Part shown: positions 58,228 through 64,000 of the stretch, piece after piece
How positions within the stretch are numbered: the stretch's first letter is position 1
Layout: each line of letters starts with the position of its first letter
DNA from: Lentinula raphanica
Taxonomy: Eukaryota > Basidiomycota > Agaricomycetes > Agaricales > Omphalotaceae
NCBI GenBank assembly: GCA_027919835.1
Contig: JANVFP010000015.1
Coordinates: 1,116,001-1,180,000 of the forward strand
Direction of reading: 5' to 3'
Length of the DNA stretch: 64,000 bases
Translations under genes and position numbers: made by a program
The notes under the pieces: generated by a model
What the model was told of the DNA's origin: nothing
The model's input: only the letters and a program-made list of their open reading frames with translations
Database searches by the model: none

Positions 58228-59291
58228 ATGTTTTGGTTCGCCGCATCCCTTGCATTATTGATTGGTGAGTCTGAGCATTGAAAATAGAAGAACTGAAGCA
58301 CAGACTCAACCCACTGGCATCATGTACAGGAAAATCACTCTCTCAAGATATCATCCTCTGGGAATTTGGAATTGGCCGTCTGGCCAGTGGACAGACCACT
58401 CTGCCATTAGAACTCATAGGCACCCCAGACGGTGGTCTCTCAACTACATATCTCTATCAGGTAGTGAGCACGGGCATTGTGGGTAAGATTCAATCGGCCC
58501 TCCTATGTTCATCATAACTCACATCTAAACTCTTCATATCTGGGTGTCACTAACCAGTATCACGAACCATCATAGCCTCTGCCTCCGGCTGGGTCGAGCA
58601 TTTTGCACCAACACATGAAATTCAATGTAATTTTTTCCCGTCTCAAACAGCTTCAGGTGTATGCTTCGATGAAACACAGACCAATAGTGGAACTCCTACT
58701 CCAGTGGTGCTTGCAGTGATCACTCCATCCGGATTTGGTTCTTCAACAGGAGGAAATCCTTCCTCAACAGAAACTTCAAGTTCAGCTTTGCCTCCGCAAA
58801 CCCCAGTGCAAACTATAAATGCAACAAGATCTCCAACAAATTCCATCTCTACAACCACTCCAACCCCTTCCCATGGTCTTTCTGTAGGAGTAATTATTGG
58901 TGTTACCGTCGCAGGAACACTGGCTCTGTGTGTACTTGGGGTTCTTGTGTGGTGCTTGTTGCGACGCCGACAGAGACAATCAACTGGTGCTGATCAGGCT
59001 GAACTTGGGATGACCACCGCTGAAACAATTGCGTAAGTAACGTTTCAAACGTCCAAGTATTGGTGTACCTGCTATTTCGCAATCTTACTAACCATTGCTC
59101 CTACCTTCTACAGGCCTTTCTTATATGCTCCTCGAGTCATTCCCGATACTGAAATACACACTGATCCGCCTCCATACTACACCAGCAGCGAAGGCATTAG
59201 TGCGGCCAGTGGTTCAATATCTACAGAGGCACTCAGTGCACCCACTACACTGGCTCATAGCATCCGACCTAGAACCAGTGCTAAAGGGTAG
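58228..59291 (+). CDS. Array copy D: single-pass surface protein, 280 aa, shortened outer domain
   Basis: Exons 58228..58264, 58330..58482, 58558..59032 and 59114..59291. Signal peptide MFWFAASLALLIG. Exon 2 is only 153 nt (201-213 in the others). It reads LWEFGIGRLASGQTTLPL, GLSTTYLYQVVSTG and stops, so about 16-20 residues equal to NPVTxIxxVNGSP of the other copies are missing; the frame and intron phase are kept. Exon 3 is intact (TIIASASGWVEHFA, IQCNFF, GVCFD, helix GVTVAGTLALCVLGVLVW, basic RRRQRQ). The tail has DPPPYYTSSEG with a PPxY motif. Confidence 0.8.
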
Positions 59292-60436
59292 CATCCCGAA
59301 ACGAGTTTTGAATCTTTGCGGCAGCCTTGATATACTAAAAGCTGGAATGACAAAGGACGGGCTACGGGAAAGGTCTTGCAGCAATTGTCATCAATAGTAT
59401 TTGTACATCTATCTTCATCGGTACAACAGTCCTGAGTCGGAGCCAAGGAGAAGACATGATATGCATATTAGGAATAGAGTGTTGAAGCTATGAGGATGAT
59501 AGATAGGACCGGAAGATGCGGAACAATCACTGGTCTGAGCATTGGAGCATTGGTGTATTCTGATTTCAACGAGCCAGATGGTTCACTGTCAGTGAGAATT
59601 TCAGAGGGTGCATTGAAATTTGACATTGCTCGCAAATCTATGAAGTTGTGTGCTGATCGGAGACGAACGTAACTGAAGCAGCATCTGCAGCCAACACTAT
59701 TGATTCTTCAGATGATCTCAACTCACCGTAGGTCCTAGGGCAAATGATTCTTAGGACAAATTACTATTCGACTTCAAGACCAGAAGGATTCTGACTGAGG
59801 GGGTCCAAGCGGCTTGCATGTTGCCGAAATCCAGCCGCCGCGCCTAGGCGCTTATCGCCTTGCACCTCTTTTCGACCTTTTTCGACTCACTTCAACATCG
59901 CCATTTATTGCTCTCCGGTTCTTCAACTTGCTGTTTTTCTGCCTCCAATCAACCCTATGGCCAACTGTGATACTCGGAATTTCCAGCGATACTAGACACA
60001 CCAGTCACTCCAATCTGCATCGTTTAGCAGTTACTGGGTTCACAAAGCCAGACTGATGAAAATGACCTTCAAAGTTCAATCGACAGATGGGGCTCAAAAC
60101 CAATACTATCAACGCGCCACTGTTTCAAGTCTCGGAATTCGAGGTTGTTGCTATTCACTCTTCATCAAAAGCATCTGTCAAAGCCGTACCGATAACTGAA
60201 ATTGGGTGTTTCGTCAAGTATATAAGTTCACTGCTAAGTACTGTCTCTATCATCCCTCTCTCTCTGTGTCATCTCACTTGACTGAAATTGGGTGTTTCGT
60301 CAAGTATATAAGTTCACTGCTAAGTACTGTCTCTATCATCCCTCTCTCTCTGTGTCATCTCACTTGACTTCAAGCTCAGAGATCAACACACCTTGCGCGA
60401 TCAGGTCACTATTTCTTGCTGGTCTTTGCCCTCATC
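59292..60436. other. Spacer D-E
   Basis: About 1.15 kb. It parallels the C-D spacer in its later half. It contains the exact 86-bp tandem promoter duplication at 60195..60366 but no gene. Confidence 0.5.
60195..60366 (+). repeat. Exact 86-bp tandem duplication of the copy E core promoter
   Basis: Bases 60195-60280 and 60281-60366 are identical over all 86 positions. Each unit holds GTATATAAGTTCACTGC (TATATAAG at 60219 and 60305) and the CT-rich run ATCATCCCTCTCTCTCTGTG, which in other copies is single. The absence of any difference shows a very recent event. Copy E therefore has two TATA boxes, about 130 and 220 bp before its ATG at 60437. Confidence 0.95.
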
Positions 60437-61455
60437 ATGTCACCATTCCTTTCGTTTGCCGCATTCCTTGCGTTATTTATTGGTAAGTCTAGAAATTTAA
60501 AGAATCAAAGCACGTTTAAACGGACTTAACTTCTCGGTGCTATGTACAGGAAAAACAGTTTCTCAAAGTGTCACCCTCTGGGAATTTGGAGCTGGCCGTC
60601 TGGCCAGCGGAAAGACCACTCTGCCATTACAACCTATAGGCACGCCGAGCGATGGTCTCTCGACTACATATCTATATGAAGTAGTGAACCCCGTCACGAA
60701 TATTCTCACTGTAAATGGTTCTCCTGACGTTACAGTCTCGGCAGTGTTGTGTAAGATTCATTTCTATGGTCAGCATAGCTCACATCTGATCGATCTGATA
60801 TTTCTTATCTGGCTGTCCACAACCAGCATCACGAACCATCGTAGCCTCTGCATCTGGCTGGGTCGAACATTTTGGAACAACGCACGAAATTCAATGTAAT
60901 TTCTTCTCGTCCGAATCAGCTTCAGGTGTATGTTTCGATGAAACACAGACAAATAGTGGGGCTCCTACTCCGGTGGTACTTGCAGTGTCCACTCCAGTAG
61001 CGACCTCTTCTGAACCAGCATTCACGACTACTTTGGTCACGCAAACCGTACAAACCGTGAATCCTACATTGTCGACAGCTCCAACCCCTACAACCACTCT
61101 AGTCCCTTCTCATTCCCGTACTCTCTCCGTGGGTGCAATCGCTGGTATTACCATTGCGGGAACAGTAACTGTATGCGTACTTGCCGTGCTTGTCATGTTG
61201 TGGCTGTTCAGACGTCGAGAAAGACGTTCAGTCGAAGTTGATCGGGCTGGGATGACCGATAAAACACATGGGTGAGTATCAGCCCAAGCATTGATGTACC
61301 CGGAATGTTCTTACTGACTAGTTGTTCTTACCGTCTATTGCAGGGCTTTATCTTTTCCTCCGACTCTCATGTCCAGTGGTCCTGGTCATCCATACTCCAG
61401 TGCAAACTCAAGTGCCGATGGTTCAATATTTCCAAAGCCTTTCGCATCGGCATGA
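60437..61455 (+). CDS. Array copy E: single-pass surface protein, 267 aa
   Basis: Exons 60437..60482, 60550..60750, 60827..61271 and 61344..61455. Signal peptide MSPFLSFAAFLALFIG. The outer domain has LWEFGAGRLASGKTTLPL, SDGLSTTYLYEVVNPVTN and TIVASASGWVEHFG, with Cys in IQCNFF and GVCFD. A long Thr/Pro/Val stalk precedes the helix GITIAGTVTVCVLAVLVMLW and a basic stop RRRERRS. The tail (GHPYSSANS) lacks PPxY but keeps a PYSS remnant. Its promoter core is duplicated, which may change its expression. Confidence 0.8.
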
Positions 61456-61950
61456 GATATGTCTCCTCGTTCCCATTCGGTAGTACACTCCTTCTTCCAC
61501 GATCCTCGAAGGAGTTGTTGTTCTCGCTAGTACTTTGGACGTTCGGAGGAGATGCACTGCAGTTCAACTCTGCCTTCTCAGTACATCCGAGTTTGTTGCA
61601 TCTTCTACACCGGAATCCTTTGACGGTGCTCTTCGCTACATACGTTTGTGAGACGCTTCGGAGGAGGTAATGCCATGATGATTTGCCCCTAATTCAAGTT
61701 GTCCCATGATTGAGTCAACACAGCCTGTGCCTGCGTCTTCATCGTCTGCGAGCACCCAGTGCGTGCTTGCTCCAGGTATCAACTATCTGTGCATGTGAGT
61801 AGCAAAGGCAAAACCAGTTTGCAGACTGGCCGCTCAAGGATAAGTCAAACTTCAATGCAAAAATCTCACTCGCACTGGCGGACCGTTCGGCTCGTTGAAA
61901 TTATAACGTTAAGCGGGCAATAACGTCGCTCCTGTCCTCCAACCAATGCT
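61456..61950. other. Spacer between the array and the GH79 gene
   Basis: About 500 bp. No further array copy is visible, so the array appears to end with copy E. The sequence upstream of 61951 should contain the GH79 promoter; no clear TATA box was found. Confidence 0.45.
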
Positions 61951-64000
61951 ATGATTGAATCTACGTTCTTTGCTACGCTCTTTCTTCTCTTCTCACTCCT
62001 TCCTGTAAACGCACAGATCACTGTATATGGTGTTACCGGTCAAGAGCCCATCGGTCAAACAGCCACCAACACCGCCGCCGCTGCGAACTATACAGGCTCT
62101 GCAGCTTACAACCCTACTGTACTCATAGCACCAGATATACCAACCGGCGATCAGTATCCTTCTTTGCAATTTGAACTTCAGCTACCTACTACCGGAATCG
62201 ATGGAATTTCAATCACTCAGCAGGGCTCATTTCTGGGATTTTCAGTCGAGATGTCGGTGGCAAATCAAGTCCGTACGTGTTTCGATTATCTTCTGCTCTG
62301 CTTCAAATGTACTAACTGTCCACGTAGTTGGCAAAAACTCGTAAGAAACAATTCTATGGACTAAATCGAACGCTCTAATCGATATTCGACCAAAGAACTT
62401 ATCTTCAAGTACCGTTCCTTAACTTGATGGCCAACGTCGTTCAAAGAGGCGGTGCGGTCAATGTTCGCGTCGGTGGAAACACCCAAGACCTTGCGGTCCT
62501 TGTGGATAGTCTCCCGGATGGGAAGATCATTGCGAAAGACACGTCTGCTTCCACGAACCCTGTCAGCACAAACCTCGCGGGTCCTTTGAATCAATGGTCT
62601 CTGATACTTAAATTCACCTCTTAGACTGATACACCACCTCTTCAATTCACCAACGACTTGATTGTCATGATGCGCCGAATCTCGGATTTGACGAATGTAA
62701 GATGGTATCTCGGTCAGTAGCACGTCTTTTAGAAGGACTCGGCAAACCTACATATCCTGCAGGCATTCCTTTCAACGATACGAACTGGAGATTGGCTATC
62801 GCTGAACAAGGTCAACAAATACTCGGGGATTACCTCCTAGGTTTACAAGCTTCAAATGAACCAGACCTCTACGCAGACCATGGCCATCGAAACACGGTCT
62901 GTTGTTCCTTGTTTCAGTCGAAACCCAATTCTAACAGTATGATACCATAGAGCTACGGTCCTTCGGATTATCTCAGTGAAATGCAGAGCCTTGTTTCCGC
63001 TATGAGTAGCGATAGTAATATCCAAAATCAAGACGTCTTGATTGCACCGAATATCGCCACGGGTGATTGGACTCCTGAAAACGTCTGGGATACTGGTTTT
63101 GTGGACGTTCTGGATACAAGTCTTGCATACCTTGCCGTAGAACAGTATGCATCCTTCCTTCTCTTCTGTCCTAATAATCTGTGTTCACCTGTCTACTCAT
63201 AGCTACCCAACCGACAACTGTTTCGCTCAATTTGGAATCGGTACTCCTCGTGACGCCCAGATAATCTTCCCTACATTTCTCAACCATACGTCCGGTCAAT
63301 CCTTCGTCCAGCCATACCTCAACTCCACTGCGTATGCTCAAACAAAGGGAAAGAAGTTTTTGATGATGGAGACTAATACGGCCTCGTGTGGTGGGTTTGC
63401 CGGGCTCAGCGATTCGTTTGGTGCAGCACTATGGACGTTGGACACTGCGATGCAGATGGCGTATTCGAATTTCAGCGGAGCGTTGCTCCATGTTGGTGGT
63501 CAGAATGTTTATTATAACGTAAGTTTCCAACTCGTTGATCATGCCTGGAGAGAACTTACTGATCGACTATTCATAGCCATTTACTCGTACGTTTTCTTCT
63601 CACAAAATCTCCGTCCGTATCATTCATATCTCTCATACCAGCTCCTCCGACGAACCAATCGACCTTTCACCAATGGACTATTGGGCCTGTTTTCTACTCT
63701 ACCCTGGCCATGGCTGAGACTATAGGTCCTTCGAATCAATCACAAGTTCTGGATCTTGGCGCGAACAACAACAACATCTACACTCCTGCTTACGCTGTAT
63801 ATGAGAATGGAACTCCTGTTCGAGTGGCGCTTTTCAACTACATCACAGACCCGTCTGGTGGTTCGGACTACACGGCGTCGATAGCTTTCAATGGAGGGCA
63901 GATTGCGAGCCAAGTGAAAGTCAAGTGAGTACTCATCAATCGGCACCTTTTATTCTGTAACCCACGTTCCTGGTAGGTATCTCGTAGCCCCGTCAGTATC
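61951..64000 (+). CDS. Glycoside hydrolase family 79 protein (partial at the right edge)
   Basis: Secreted enzyme of the heparanase/beta-glucuronidase family, acting on glucuronide linkages, for example in plant or proteoglycan sugars. It starts MIESTFFATLFLLFSLLPVNAQ (signal peptide). The catalytic acid is in LQASNEPDLYADHG (Glu of NEP) and the nucleophile in KKFLMMETNTASCGG (Glu). Other family marks are FLGFSVEMS, VNVRVGGNTQD, DLTNVRWYLG and IYTPAYAVYENG. One exon is only 13 nt (62328..62340). The junction near 62600-62625 could not be resolved with canonical sites. The coding region continues past the window end. Confidence 0.85.

Larger units (their letters stand above)
50913..61455 (+). 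repeat. Tandem array of five paralogous membrane-protein genes (A-E)
   Basis: Five genes on the same strand (50913, 52953, 56254, 58228 and 60437) encode one protein family and share exon number, intron positions and intron phases (A has one extra 3' exon). Spacers are related too: the blocks before B, C, D and E share words such as ATCTGCCACA..CCGTACCGAT, a TATATAA box and TCTTTGC..TCATCATG just before the start. The array must have grown by repeated tandem duplication. No transposase, integrase, LTR or terminal inverted repeat is seen nearby. Confidence 0.85.

Noticed and set aside
50913..61455. The membrane-protein array as a transposon or CRISPR-like repeat
   Set aside because: No transposase, integrase, LTR, terminal inverted repeat or short regular spacers; the repeats are whole intron-containing genes.

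Overview
The window is nuclear DNA of a filamentous basidiomycete, most likely a mushroom-forming Agaricomycete. Genes are dense, both strands are used, and nearly every gene is cut by short GT-AG introns of about 45-65 nt. The recognisable proteins (SIN3, Atg14, Erv2, Erv14, SulP permease, GH79, GT17, MYND proteins) are fungal. The species cannot be named from sequence alone. All gene models were built by hand from reading frames, splice signals and family knowledge, so exon edges are predictions.

Layout. 0-6 kb: the end of an unknown plus-strand gene and three minus-strand hypothetical genes, one with a broken frame. 6.7-10.3 kb: a 15-exon prolyl aminopeptidase (S33) with a probable mitochondrial presequence, and an ER Erv2-type sulfhydryl oxidase. 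11.3-11.9 kb: a small secreted protein. 13.1-17.1 kb: a direct tandem duplication of about 2 kb carrying two MYND zinc-finger genes. 17.3-32.7 kb: mostly housekeeping genes (GT17 glycosyltransferase, coiled-coil protein, SIN3 corepressor, GNAT acetyltransferase, ATG14, a hypothetical gene, and an RRM/RGG protein). 33.2-38.2 kb: two tandem acyl/aryl-CoA ligases of the ANL superfamily, both ending in the peroxisomal signal SKL but with very different intron density. 38.6-48.4 kb: Erv14/cornichon, N-acetylglucosamine kinase, a SulP sulfate permease, a cyclase-family hydrolase, and an Asteroid/XPG-like protein. 49.0-49.6 kb: a small hypothetical gene.

50.9-61.5 kb is the most unusual region. Five paralogous genes (A-E) lie head-to-tail. 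Each encodes a signal peptide, a conserved extracellular domain of about 125 residues with two cysteines, a Thr/Ser/Pro-rich stalk, one membrane helix and a basic cytoplasmic tail. Three of the five tails carry a PPxY motif. Intron positions and phases are the same in all copies, and the spacers are duplicated too. The newest visible event is an exact 86-bp duplication of the core promoter of copy E. The function is unknown; a cell-surface receptor or adhesion family is an inference. A GH79 glycoside hydrolase runs off the right edge.

Other patterns: at least four introns appear to use GC instead of GT at the donor, several genes contain exons of 9-21 nt, and one 49-nt intron is mostly a 13-bp inverted repeat. 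Divergent gene pairs share short promoters (MYND-B/GT17, coiled-coil/SIN3, RRM/CoA ligase, cyclase/Asteroid).
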